Made by a program: the position numbers and the translations under genes
In this document: positions 47,341-60,200 of the stretch, one piece after another
Numbering within the stretch: the stretch's first letter is position 1
Layout: every line of letters begins with the position of its first letter
Notes under the pieces: model-generated
What the model saw: the letters and a program-made list of their open reading frames with translations, nothing else
What the model was told of the DNA's origin: nothing
Database searches by the model: none
NCBI GenBank assembly: GCA_016165875.1
Contig: JABBOT010000014.1
Span: 6,689,554 to 6,753,553 of the forward strand
Reading direction: 5' to 3'
Length of the DNA: 64,000 nucleotides
Source: Acanthopleura granulata
Lineage: Eukaryota > Mollusca > Polyplacophora > Chitonida > Chitonidae

Positions 47341-48204
47341 CGTTGTACAACCGTAGAGGAATTCTAGCACGCAGTCGTACTCATATCAAGTGATAAGTGA
47401 TCACGATGATTTGCTATTAATACCCTCTGTGGTTTTGTTAGTTTGCATGCCTATTGTAACCTATCAGCAAAACTGGACGAGCGTGGCCCATGTGGCACTC
47501 ATGAGACATAGAGACTCGTCGAGGAACACACATTTATAAAATGACATATGATGATCTATTTTTTATTATTTTTTTTTATTATTTCTTATTTTTTCGCCCA
47601 AAGTGTGAAAAACTAGTAAAGTTGTCCTTTCAATTGCATATATAGACACCTGATCACGACTTCATGTAATAGTGCCACTAGGCACTCAGGCGGTTACAAA
47701 GTGTATGGTGTGTCACATGTGGTGGGGGTGGGGTGGGGTGGGTGGGCGTGTCTTGTTAAGGGCTATTGTTACGTTCAAGTTTCCGTCTCACAATATGTAA
47801 TTTTAAGAATACTTTAAACCTTAAGACAAAAGAAGTATTCTCTTCCCACAAAATGTCTGCCAGTTTAACGGTGACTTCAATGATAACTTGACGTCAACTG
47901 TTCTAAAGGTGAACAACTGCCATCACACACGTCTGCATGTGCGCAACTGTGCAAATGGCTTTGCCCTGTTACTAGCAACATTATTATGACATTATTTGTG
48001 ACTTGAAACACAGTCGAACACGATTGTTACATATCAAACAAAGATACAGGCTTAGTAAAGAATATAGGCGAAACTGACCATATGTGACTGCTGGATGAGA
48101 CCTATCTCATATAGAGAGACCGACTCACCGCCAAGAGGTTTCCTCGTCTCCACGACTGGTTACATTAAGCCTAGAATATATAGCCCGTATACATAAATCA
48201 AACA

Positions 48205-48435
48205 CTTTTAGCGCGTCAGCGAAGCGTAATGACCCAGGTGCCTCTCTACAATGCGGTCGCTGTGAGTTCAAGTCCAGCTCATGCTGGTTTCCCCTCCTAC
48301 CGTACGTGGAAAGTTTTGGCAGCAACCTGCGGGTGGTCTTGTGTTTCCGCCGTGCTTTGCTCGGTTTCCTCTCACCATAATGTTTACCGCCGTGGCTTTA
48401 GTGAAACATTTTTAAGTAGGGTGTAGAACACCAAT
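48205..48435 (+). mobile_element. SINE, nearly full
   Basis: TTAGCGCGTCAGCGAAGCGT, TGTGAGTTCAAGTCCAGCTC (B-box-like), CGTACGTGGAAAGTTTTGGC, CTCACCATAATGTTTACCGC. Counterpart of 15250-15480. Upstream, 47341-48200 (5' flank of the slot-c gene) shows only a short G-rich stretch near 47722. Confidence 0.7.
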
Positions 48436-48904
48436 GTATATATTCACTTGTGTGGTTATCTGTTTTTAGACATTTAAATTTATGGGTTTCATGATGTCCT
48501 TACATTTACATACAGAAAACAAACAGGTCAACACTACTAACAGTTTCCAAGGGAGTAAAGGGAACTACTGCGGCTCCATCACGAAACCCTCTGTAAATTT
48601 CAACACCAGTGGAATCCACATTTTGTGTGCCAGCGAGTCGTGCAAAATGCAAGAGAGTTTTTGGCGCATGAAATTTGAGAACGGCATAGTGTCTAATTTT
48701 ACTGAAAGCTAAAATTTCTGGGACTATTCTTTTCACAGGGTTGATGGCAGACGATGGGGATGTCTTGAACTCACTGATCTCTTCTTCCCTTAGTCTATAT
48801 TCTAACAAGGTTGAACATTGATTAAGATGAGCCGTTTGCGTACCAGTATAAATGTATAGAAGTTTATATCGATCCAAGCTCTTTTCTACATTTTCCCTTT
48901 AGCG

Positions 48905-49060
48905 GTCGAGCGTGGGTAGCTCTGCCAGCAACCTGTGCATGGTCGTGGGTTTCCCTCGGGCTCTTCCCGGTTTCCTCCCACCATAGTGCTGACCGCCGTC
49001 GTATGTTCATGAAATATACCTTGCTACGGCGTAAATTTAGCGCCAATCAAATAAATTATA
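48905..49060 (+). mobile_element. SINE 3' part
   Basis: CGTGGGTAGCTCTGCCAGCA, TTTCCTCCCACCATAGTGCT, CAATCAAATAAAT. Counterpart of 15950-16110. Confidence 0.75.
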
Positions 49061-49654
49061 TACACATCATCTCCTTTAGTGCCTGACGTGATAAGTACTT
49101 TAGAAGTAAACTGGATATTTTCAAATGAGCACCATTTTGTCTCTAACTATAGGCCTTGTCATTTCAAGCATGAATTAGAAATTTAACCAATAACTCGATG
49201 AAATCTATGTATACAATTGATGGCGTTATAAACAGCTGGGGCCGGACTAACTAAGTGTGTTGTTCGTGAAGTTAATAAATACTGGAAGTGGAATGATTAT
49301 GCCTATAACGGGCACCCTATCTTTCGAAATGCTACGTTCAGATAGAACTCGAAAAGCGCATACCTAAATTAGAAGAAATAAAACTATATATCGTTATAAA
49401 TGTCAGAAAGTTGGATATCGTAAGTCAGGCAACTGTTCTTGTGACTTTGTGTCCTTCATGGTGTTAAAAAGCAATCAAATAAATGAATACATTGTATCCA
49501 GCATGACATTTCCGAAATAGTACGGGTATTTCACCAAAGGATGGGGCTTACTGCAACAGTGCTTGTATGAATGTAGTCCACATAGTGGGGGGGGGGAATC
49601 CCAGATGCCTGTGTACCTAGTGGATAGCACACCAAAATATGTGGTAGGTGGTAG

Positions 49655-49800
49655 ATGGAAGCTATGCCAGCAACCTGCGCTTGGTCGTAGGTTTCCTCCG
49701 AGCTCTGCTCGGTTTCATCCCACCATGGTGACGATTGCCGTCTTATTTGAATGAAATATGCTTGAGTATGCCGTAAAACCCAAATGAGTAAATAAATAAA
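49655..49800 (+). mobile_element. SINE 3' part
   Basis: GAAGCTATGCCAGCAACCTG, TCATCCCACCATGGTGACGA, TGAGTAAATAAATAAAC. Counterpart of 16685-16855. Confidence 0.7.
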
Positions 49801-49839
49801 CACGATGTGGTCTTTCTGGGAAAGCTGTAAGTTGTTTGA

Positions 49840-50015
49840 TTTATTTATTTATTTGATTGGTGTTTTACATAGTACTCAAGAATATTTCACTTATACAACC
49901 GCAGCCAGCATTATGGTGGGAGGAAACCTGGCAGAGCCCCAGGAACACCCACGACCATCCGGCTGGCAGATCATCCAAGGCACAGCCGGAGATTAAGCCA
50001 CCTGCTGGACTTGAA
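49840..50015 (-). mobile_element. SINE 3' part, inverted
   Basis: Reversed tail TTTATTTATTTATTTGATTGG, then TACTCAAGAATATTTCACTT, AGCATTATGGTGGGAGGAAA. Counterpart of 16895-17065. Confidence 0.8.
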
Positions 50016-51287
50016 CGTAACCTGTTTGTATATATCAGTGTACATCCTGTACTGAAGGCACGGTAGACCTATATATATATTTTAGTCCATAGAGACGACT
50101 AAAGGTGTCTTGCAAATCGGATCGACCTTTTAAAGTAATACATGCCCTCGTATTTCAATGCCGGAATGTTTTAGGGGAATCCCCAGTTAATTACCCAACT
50201 TCTTAACTCTGCGCAGGGAGGACAATCCCCATGTATTCTACCCCGCTATACCTTAAATAACAGCAGGCGCATAGCAGGGAATAATAGACGTGAACTAAGA
50301 GATTTGTGGAGGGTTTGAGCCACGTGTACATTCACAGCTATTTTGATGCCTAGTGACTTTGAAATTTCAGTCACTTGTGCTTCGTCATGATAAGTATATA
50401 CATGCCTTTAAATTTTCAAACACGTTTGATTTTAGTTAAGTTTTAAAAGTTGTACTTTAAGTAAAAGACAGCTGATGACAGAGGCACTGCTCATCAAAAA
50501 GATAACAAAATTCTTTCTTAAATGCAAAAACTTAACTTTGAACTGTTTTTCACTTTATGTACAGAATTGCTATATGGAATGGGCCCTTGGTATAAACAAT
50601 CTGTGTAGAAAATCCAAAAATACAATAGTTATTTCTTTTTAATATCCAAACACACCGGCACCGAGGGATTTTGTGAATTTCTCATGTAATTTTTTAAGTG
50701 CGTGTGTGTTTTGCTCTTTTTTTAATTTTTTTTATTCATATTCATCAACAATCAAGAACATTTCGTGCTAATTCCAAATATTCATTATATTTTGTCACTT
50801 ATTTTTACAGTTATTAAAACGGAAATAAAGACTGAGGTGCTGGGGTAGACTTTTTGAGCCATATTGAAGCTCAGTGACTTCACAGATTATTTTTAGTTGT
50901 AAACATCCCTGACTGCTATGTGTCTACTTTCTCCGTGAATGTATATATGTACTAGTGCAACGCATGCATCTGTATTTAATGTGGAAACATAACACTTACA
51001 GCATGTTTAGCGGGGCAAGACGAGTCTGTGACGTCACTGTGCTTCAATAGGGTCGACGAACCCACCGTGACACCTCAATCTATTTCCGTTTTAATCAATG
51101 TAAAAACATGCCAAAAAATAATGATGACTATACTTGGAATCAGCACGAAATTTGCCTTTCAGATGATGCGCACTTTCTAAACATGTGGTCTGTTCTTCAA
51201 GGGCTGATCATCAGGAGCTATACCAGAAAAACTATACATTCGTTCCAGTCTCCACATGATCACCACGTGATTCTCCCAAAGTCTACT

Positions 51288-53749
51288 TTACTCTACGTGA
51301 GTATCCGTCAGTCTAAGTGATTCTCCGTTAGTCTCCCTGAGTCTTCGTGAGTAAGACCTACACCACCGATAAATACAACGCTCCACTCCCTGGCGCCGAC
51401 ACACTCGACACATCGCCGCACCCAGGTGAACAAATCTTCCTACAAGCAAAAACTGCGACAGTGGTTTTAATATGAATAATTTTCCCCCACGCCCTACACC
51501 CTACCCCCTACACTTCACCTCACCAGTGCAAATGATTTAATGCGAATGCTAACGATTTTAACACTGGGTTCCTGTGTATGTTAAAAACATGTCACAGGGA
51601 AAGGAAAAAAGGGTGTAGTTATGGAAGATTTCAGTATAGATTTGCCAATGCTAGAAAACCATCAACCTTCTTAAGTTTTTTTTTTTCGAAATATTGACTC
51701 CACATTATTTTTATGCCAAAATTATCAAACTCACTAGAGTTCAGTCTTGCATGGCAACTCTTGTGGATAACATCTTTAATATTTTTCACTTGGACAATTC
51801 ATTCTCTGGGATCTCACTCACTAATATAACGGACTACTTCCCAATCTATCATGTATTACAATCTGGCCACGCTGAACACCTTATACGTGTAGACCCATTA
51901 CATACAGAAAATATTCTGATGATGAGAGGTGTTCTGCCTCTCTTGTCGGAACAAGATAGCGGACAGCTAACCTAGCACCGTTGAATATCGAATCACTCGA
52001 ACCTAACACAGTTAGGCAGTTAGTTTGTGAACCATTTATTCTGGGTGGGAAGCGCTAAAGGCTGGAAGGAACAAAAATAAACAACGAGGACAAAGTTCAC
52101 ACCGGAATTATAAACAAGGAATCAGACAACGTGTATTACTTTACAATGCCACACACAAATAAGGAACAATACTTTGAAAGCAATAAATCGTAGTTTTCAA
52201 GAGTTAGCTCCCTTGTATTGACTTAACTATTGAATTCTGAACTATACGTGTACCGGTACTGTTCAAATTATAGTAAACCGGAGTTTGAACATCTCAAATT
52301 TCAACTAAAAACACTTAAGTAATTTTACGTTAGAAACATAACGTGAAGTGTGGCCGAATATAGCCGTAATCATGATCAACTTCGTAAGTGTCCTCTACTA
52401 AAGTCTGTAGGCTAAAAGTCAGGGATCTGCCGTATATGTTGTTGTTGCAAAGTTCGAATGTTTTTTCTCCTCAGGATTCTCTGATATCAAACAAACACAG
52501 TTCACAAACTCAATTCGTAAACAAGAGATTGTCATGAAAGTTTCTATATGCAACTGTCATTCACACTGTGGTGGGTTCCACGCTCACAGAATGAGTCGGA
52601 CTTCATCGCAGCGTGCGACGAAGCCTCATGGAGTTCTCGCGGAGTTGACACAACTGCCCTCCGTGGGAGGGTATCGGCATGATATGAATATTAAACAGTT
52701 ACGTCAATGACTGACAGCACAAGATGCAAAACTTTAGTACAATGGTTGAGAATACTTAGTGGTCTTTGGCAACAGACGAACTGACGGACGTTAACACTGA
52801 AATGTGTGTTTTTAGTAATAAGTATGATGACTTACACAACGAGTGTTTTCCTATCACGAATATATCAGCAGATAAACCAAAAAAATCCAACCATAAGTGA
52901 CGTCTGCATTTCTCACATCTGTTTACCAAAAAAAATTCTCCGTCTCCGTTGTAAACAACTTCAATATAGCAATAATCAATTATCAAAATTATTATCGAAC
53001 ATATGGAAACAAACGGAGCAAAACTTTGTTATACGCCAGAAAAATATTTTGTTAAAAACATATTAATAAACACTATGGAACCGCAGAAGGGACATAGGTT
53101 TTGAATTCTTATTTTGGAGGTTGCGGGGAGTTGATTGAAAGAGAATCAAAAAATTATTCTGCTAACGAGGGGGAAATTAATTTCCCCGATTTAACCAACC
53201 AGTTAAAACGCTGATGTTTGAAATACTAGTTCCTCATTGGCTACTAAGTCGGATTAAATTAATTTGTCTCAAGTTGTCTTATTTAGTTTCCTCATTATCT
53301 TTTTTTTTTTCAAAGGGTCAAAAAAAGGGAACTTTTTTGTGAATTATTTTTTGACGCGAGGAAATCATTTCCCCGCGCGGTGGTGTGAGGCTTCGGGTCA
53401 TTGTGCTGTGCTAGGGCGCTAACCGTATTCTGAATTTATGATCTATCATTGTTGACTGCGTCTTTGTACCACGGATTCTACTAATACAGACTAATCATTC
53501 ATATGTAAAGCTCGAAATGAATAAAGTATGAAGTATATGGGTATAATTATGGAAATATTCAGGTGCCGCTTGTGGCGACAAACGGATCTTAAAAAACATT
53601 TGGGATTGGCTGACTAACACGGGGGAAATTCTGCTAAGGCGGGAAATATTATAATTTCCCCCAAGTTGGTGAACCCCGGAAAACTGGCTTGTGGATATCA
53701 GGAATGCTGTCACCAACACCAAGCATATGGTCAGCCGGTAGATATTCAT
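51288..53749 (-). CDS. Cysteine-rich peptide gene with unclear exon 1 donor (B-d)
   Basis: Exon 2 is 51439-51288 after GCTTGTAG. It encodes 49 residues with core CRVCRRQGVERCIYRWCRSY and a long, partly acidic tail (stop TAA), the longest tail in the family. Exon 1 has ATG at 53749 and leader MNIYRLTICLVLVTAFLI, and stays open to 53495. At the place where relatives have GTAAG the sequence is GGGGGAAAT, without GT, and no good phase-1 donor is visible. The Rel-like box is altered here (GGAGAAAACTCC at 53848-53859). Either a non-obvious donor is used or the gene is impaired. The copy-A slot has lost this exon 2 altogether. The intron contains a LINE fragment. Confidence 0.55.
51690..51860 (+). 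mobile_element. LINE endonuclease-domain fragment
   Basis: The plus-strand frame contains AKIIKLTRVQSCMATLVDNI followed by DNSFSGISLTNITDYFPIY. This is the conserved end of the apurinic/apyrimidinic-like endonuclease of non-LTR retrotransposons (the usual pattern is KPTR..SATLIDNIF...SDHFP), with SDH changed to TDY. It is only about 55 residues long, so it is a dead fragment. It sits in the intron of the gene at 51288-53749 within a 1.5 kb segment absent from copy A. Confidence 0.75.
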
Positions 53750-55504
53750 CGTGTATTCACGACAGGAGTGCTACTCCAGTACACAACAGTCGTAATGTCA
53801 GTGACACGGTGCCCCAACGATGCGTCATTTTCGTGAGCCTGGCTAAAGGAGAAAACTCCAGAATTCGTCTACCTACTCGTCCAGTGAAATTCAAGTGTTT
53901 TGTGTCACTGTCGTTTCACCAATCTTTCAAATGTATACCAGGACGTTGTGTGTATTTATATAGCCTATATTGAATTTCTTGCCACTGTACATCAGCTACC
54001 GATAAAAAAAATATTTACTGACATTGATACTTCATGTGTTGATATCGATACTTCTATATCGATAATTTAGTCAAAGAGAGAGTGATCTCAATTAAAAGAT
54101 AGGTACACAAAATATTAGCAATTGTTACCAGTCGTGTGATCATCACAACAGATACAACTAATGGGTTCTGTGAACAAAACAAATGCCTTGATTTGATGAG
54201 TTTGATTGAATCCAGCTGCATAATGCAGAAGATAAACTTGTCAATCCAAAATGGCAAGAAAAATGGTGCAACCCACACACTGGAAAGCAAGTTTCTACCT
54301 GGTGTTTATTTAACAGAGTATATGACAGTGACTATAATCTGTGTTCTCAGGTAACATTGCATGTATGGAGGATAACTATAATCCCTTGAATGTCTACTTG
54401 TCGTTGTTTACAGACATGAAGAAATGATGTAGTACTTTCTATTACTTTTGAGGACCCGAGACAGTGAACACTTTGACTGAAATAACATTGCATTGTTATT
54501 ACCTTGAAGACAACGACCTGGATGAGAATACACTTATCATTTAATCCTCTGGGAGCATTCGGCTGGCCCCTGATCAGTACATTAAAAGCACGTAACATCT
54601 GATAGGTACGTAATACTTTCAAACCGGTGGAAATACCAAATGAGAGTGTCACATAGGCGATTTAGTGGAGTTTTCAGGGTAGGCAAGGGTCCGCCTAATG
54701 GTGTAGGAACCCTATTCCTGTCTCAATGATCTCTGCATGTAAAATCTTATAAACACAAAATTTAGATTGCAGTAGGCAGTCACCCCGGGTACGTCCCATT
54801 ACAAATTTAACTCTTCCCCCTTCCTCCACATACACACACAGTAGAGTGGCTTATGTATATGCAGGCGATATAGATGGTACAAGTGCACCCTTGTCCCAGT
54901 GAAATGACAAAACCAGTGGTTATAGGGATGGAGTGTTCTCCTATCTGAATAAAAGCTCGCTGTTAGGTTTTTAATCAAATGAGACTGATTGCATGAAAGT
55001 TGTCCGCGCTGCGATTAAGCGGTGCCTTAATCTACACTTGTCTGGCGATGATTCGTTATGTTCAGATTTAGCAGTCCTTTTCTTTCGGGACAAAAACAGT
55101 TACGAATATTTACAAAATGTTACTTCATGTTCGTTGCATGCTTGACTGACTCCGTGTCCTAATTTGCATTGGTCTAGAAACAGATAAACAGGACCGTCCC
55201 GTATCTGAAGGTAATTATTAAGCTAAGGAACACACGTCACAGAAATACCAAAAGCTGCTTATATCAGTAATAAAATCCCCAGAGAACACCGACTGACCCG
55301 GATGCAGACAACACTCCAGCCCACCCACAGGGAAAATTTCTACTGCAAGTTATTCCTGTTATATAAGAAAATAATGAAAGGAAGTCTGATATGTTTAACA
55401 CTTGATGTACTCGACTGTCGGTAATTTGTTTGTTTTTCACTCCATAAACCTTATAAGCACTTAAATGTGTTTACAAACTATCAACAACCAGAGTCATTAA
55501 AGTA

Positions 55505-55740
55505 TATTTATTTATCTATTTTTTTATTTAAATATTAGGTATTTTACTTAGTGGCTACGGTGGCCAGCACTATGATTGGAGGAGAAGCTGGCAGACCCCG
55601 GGGGAAACCCACGATCAGGGGAAGACTGCTGGCAGACCTTCCCACGTACCGCGGAAAAGGAGGCCACCATGAGCTGGGCTTTAACCGGAAGGGCATTTCT
55701 TGATGACCTCCAGGGTAATTGCCTGCGGAAACAGTGTAAC
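55505..55740 (-). mobile_element. SINE, inverted, diverged
   Basis: TATTTATTTATCTATTTTTT tail, GCCAGCACTATGATTGGAGG, ACCTTCCCACGTACCGCGG. Counterpart of 21600-21860. The stretch 53860-55500 matches 19632-21590; nothing else is seen there. Confidence 0.7.
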
Positions 55741-55954
55741 GATGGAATTCATCAGTTGCCAAGTCTCAGATAGTACCTGACAGGCGTTAAGCAGGGAAAA
55801 TGAAGGTTGTGAAATATGTTTTACCTGTGGACACGCCCAATTGTGAAACGCCTGTAAATCATGACGTTTGAACACTGATCCATGTGTACTCCCTGCTTAG
55901 CGTTCTCTACAAGCATTAGTGAGTTTCCCTTTAACATGGTGTTGTATACACAAA

Positions 55955-56470
55955 GCAAAGACACACACGAAGAAAACACTCATGAAGCAGCTGAGACACT
56001 CATGTAGAGGAGACACTTATGAAACTAAAACACCCATCGAGGAATAAAGACACTCAAACTGATGAAGCTAGGACACTCATGAAGCTAAGGTACTGACACT
56101 TATGAAGCTAAGACATTCACACTCATGAAGCTAAGGCACCCAGGAAGCTAAGACACTCATTAAACCAAGGCACTCATTGAGCTAAGGTACCTGAAACTAA
56201 GGCACTCATCAAGCTAACACACACGTAAAACTAACACACTTATGAACCTGGACTCTCAAGAAGCTCACGCACACATGAAGCTAAGGCACTCAATGAGCTC
56301 AGGCACTCATGAAACTATGGCACTCATGAAGCTAAGACACTCATGAAGCTAAGACACTCATAAACCTAGACACTCAAGAAATGAAGACACCGATGAAGCT
56401 AAGACACCCACGAGGTAAGATAGAAATGACGCTATGCCTTCACCCAGTTAAGGCTCTCATGAAGCTAAAA
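55955..56470. repeat. ~18 bp minisatellite, GAAGCTAAGACACTCAT
   Basis: Copy-B array of the same type as 22070-22600 and 26830-27425. From 56470 to 58600 the sequence closely follows 27430-29670 and shows no supported gene. Confidence 0.85.
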
Positions 56471-58609
56471 TTAACTAACGTTTACCTGATAAACAAAAAC
56501 ATATAGATGTAGTTCGGATAGGATAGAGATACACATTAAGGTGTGATATGTAACTAGAAGGAGAAACGCCAGATTTAGCCTCTAACAAGTTTAGCAACAT
56601 ACACAGTGAAGTGTGTTAAGGAATATGCAGAGATTCATAACATTTAGGCAAGATATGCATTACTGTGTGGTACTGGATATAACATACATTTATCCGTCTA
56701 ATAGACTAAGCTGAAATACACATTAAATTGACATACAAACAATTAAAGCTAAGGTACAGTATGCTCTAAAAATGAAGCAAAATAGACAAATCCGTCATTA
56801 AATCAATTAATTTGTTATATGTTTCCTTGCAATCGCCAGCTGCTAGTCAACTGATTATTGATCTTGCTGTTGAATGATTGGTAAACGAATGCCTTACTGG
56901 ACATTTTTCCCTGTCAGGCTATAACAAACAGCATGAAGGCCTAAACACTGAAGTTTTCATTTCTGCTTATTATAATCTTTGTATGTCATCTTCTGGGTGC
57001 ATTCGACGCCTAAACGCATTGCATGTAGAACAAGCGCTAACATTTCATAATGTGTGTTTGTTGTCAAAGAAAAAATAAAAGAATCCTTTACATTTTGCAT
57101 GCATGGCTGACAGAGTGTCCCAATTTGTAATGATATAAACCCAGATACGCTGGAATAACAACACCGACAACAAGTAGCATACATCAGAGACACGGCCACA
57201 GAAAATGAAATCAGATATTAAATTATCTTCTTTTGTGGAGTTTGTTGAAGATATAAATGATGTTTTAACCAAAGAATACCAACGGCTTTTAAACCCTGTG
57301 TCTGGACGTTCGCCAGGACATTTACGGCAGAGATTGCTAGATACATGAAAAGGAGATGTCTACCCTTGGGGAGGCTCCATCCCGGGTAGAAACACAAGCG
57401 CGTTGGCTGACTTTATGTGTCAACTTGAGAGAAACACCTTGTCATATACACAGGGTATATCACCGCACGCACTGGAGCCGGCAAACTTAATGTGGGCATC
57501 TCCTTTCTTCCAAATATGTCACTCCAATATTAAGTATCATGCTCACTGAACTTTACTCAAGGATTACTGATCTCTAAACTAATACAATACAGAATCCATA
57601 TACAGACGTTAATAAAAAGGAATTGTTTCCTCCAAACTATTCCTTACTCCGAATAATTATAATATCAAGTTTATCCCCTAATACATTTACAACAATACAA
57701 CAATATTTAGTAATGGCAAAATAACTGTCAATTATTACTAATTCACTTACTTCACGTCTGTCGAGTGGCACATTAGACTGGACTCCCAGCTGTAACTGTT
57801 ACAGATATCTAGTTTAACATGCATAATGGAAAAAAATGAAGTTATGTGGAGTACAAAGAGTATTAAAGTTGTATTAGAAAGCATCTTGCTGTATTGTTCT
57901 CTCCAAATGAAATACTGTCGAAATGTTTCGACTTTATGGTGGCTTTTATGGACCATATTGGTAATGTTTGTGGGCCGTTTTTGCAAACCTTCATGTTCAG
58001 CTCTGACTCAAGTTCTTGTGAAACATACTGCAGTAATGTGTGCCTGTGTATGAAAAAGCTAATGTGACGTTAAGATTCTGCTTTAGGGTCATGGAAATGT
58101 CGGCGTGACGTCACCGGTGACACTGCCTTGTGTAATGCGTTTTCAAGCAAAGAATAGCATTGAACGATTGACTAGATCATGTGCTTGTTACCACCTATTT
58201 TTGTTGACAACCGCTTAGACCCACAAGACTTTAAACTGTTGACGGAGAGGCCCAGTCGTTGTTGAACCATAGTACTATTTCATCATACTGAGTTTAGTTT
58301 TATGTACAGTGTTAATTTTGTTAAGCCATAATGGGCTTAAGACTTGTGAGGGGAAAACCGGGAACAGTAGTTTTAAATTTTAGTCTGAAGAGCTAAGGTG
58401 AGTCGGGAACACACCCGCTGAGTGAAAAAGGACAACATAAACATTTCCCCACCTAATTACAACAATGTTTCGTGGCTCGTGCATCTCCGAAACGATAAGG
58501 ACAGCCGCAATGATGGATCTCCCAGAAGTTACTTACACACGCTTTATACAAAGAGCTTACCTCGAGTGTATGAACGGAGCTAAAATTGAGCTTGTCCAAT
58601 TAACGTGGA

Positions 58610-58725
58610 AGTTTCTTCCCACCATAATGCTGGACGCCATCGTATAAGTGAAATATTCTTGTGCACGTCGTCAAAACACCAATCAAATAAATAAATAAAT
58701 AAATAAATACATAAATAAATTTCCT
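58610..58725 (+). mobile_element. SINE 3' end
   Basis: CCCACCATAATGCTGGACGC, CACCAATCAAATAAATAAAT. Nearly identical to 29670-29790. Confidence 0.7.
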
Positions 58726-59254
58726 GAAGAGGAGAGAAGTAAAATGTAAAATGTACATCGGCAACACGCTGAAATTAACACAATGAAGTGAAATATTTAA
58801 ATGTGTTTCTGGTTTCTCATTGGTGGATAAGCTGAAAGGGCCAACGTGATATATCATATGATCAAAATATTTATATCCAACACCGTCTGATTCTGTCGTC
58901 TTAAATCTTAAAATTTTAAAGCTTTACCTCAAGGACCTGATGTATTGCATACAAATTTTGGTCACTTTGGTGAAAAGTAATAGCCCATCATTGATCTGGG
59001 ATTGACCAATGAAACATCAAAACAACTTATTAATATAGTGAGTTATGTAATAATGTCATTTATTCTCACAGGTTCTCATTTGTTCGTCAAGAATTGAAAC
59101 GTAATTTTTAAACAGCGATTTTATGAATCGTATGAGGGCATAATTGTTAGCCAATGAAACGAGCTTTTTCACCACAATTATGAGTTATACAACTTGTAAT
59201 GATAAATTTGCTAGCGAAGCGAACAACAAGGCAAGGAATTAAATCTGTGCTCAT

Positions 59255-59520
59255 CTTAGAATGAAAAGTGTCCGCAAATGATGTCTTCCGTGTACCTGAC
59301 ATCTCCCAGAATTGTGTCTGCTGATCCCAGATTGAAAATCTCCACAAATGATGTCTCCCTCATATTGGCCGTACAGCGGATATGTACCTCTGCTTATCTC
59401 AGACTGAAAGTGTCCACAATTGATTTTGCGTGCACCTGGTAGTCTCCTACCTGCATCAAAGGCTTCTATCCCTTTTCGGATAAGAGTATCCACAAATGTT
59501 TCCGGTGTTGTTGATGTGTA
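59255..59520. repeat. ~65 bp repeat 3' of C exon
   Basis: Nearly identical to 30320-30570; follows the C exon at 59629. Confidence 0.75.
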
Positions 59521-59754
59521 TAATCATAAAAAGCTGTGTACAAGTGTTCATATCGACTCTTGCAAGTTCAATTAAGGTTTATTAAGCAATTACGCAGAAC
59601 GTCTTCACCCAGACCAGAATCCTCTCCGTTAGGTAGATTTGCACCAGCGAGTAACACAGCGCTTCTTGTCATGGCGACATACTAGACACATTATGGCACC
59701 AAAGCGAAAACCTATTTGTACAAAGAATGTGGAGAGAAATTAATAATCAAAATG

Positions 59755-60200
59755 ATAATAACAATGTTATTATTTATTTATTTATTAATTTGTTTGTTTA
59801 TTTATCTATTTATATACGTAATCATTAATTTATTTATTTCTTTTTATCATGATTATTTTTAGTTTTATGATTATTTATATTATTATTCTTATCATTTTTT
59901 TTATTATCATCATCATTATCTTCATCGTCATCACCACCAGTAGCACCATGATGATGATGATGATGATGATTATGACGATAATGATGAGGAGGGGGAGGAA
60001 GAGAGGGAGGAGGAGGAGGAGGAGGAGAGGGAGGAGGAGGAGGAGGATGGTAGTGGTGGTGGTGGTGGTGGTGGTGATTCTTGTTATTATTATTATTGTT
60101 GTTGTTCTTGTTCTTGTTGTTGTCATTATTGATGTCAGGATGATACTGATGATGATAATTGATGTTGATGATCATCATTACCATTATCATCACCATTATT
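59755..60200. repeat. Compound microsatellite with purine tract, copy B
   Basis: Same order as 30830-31240: ATTTATTT, (TTA)n, (GAT)n at 59947-59970, AGG purine tract at 59990-60050, (GTG)n, (TTG)n and TGATGATAATTGATGTTGATG. The 163- and 153-codon frames across it are repeat artefacts. Confidence 0.9.
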
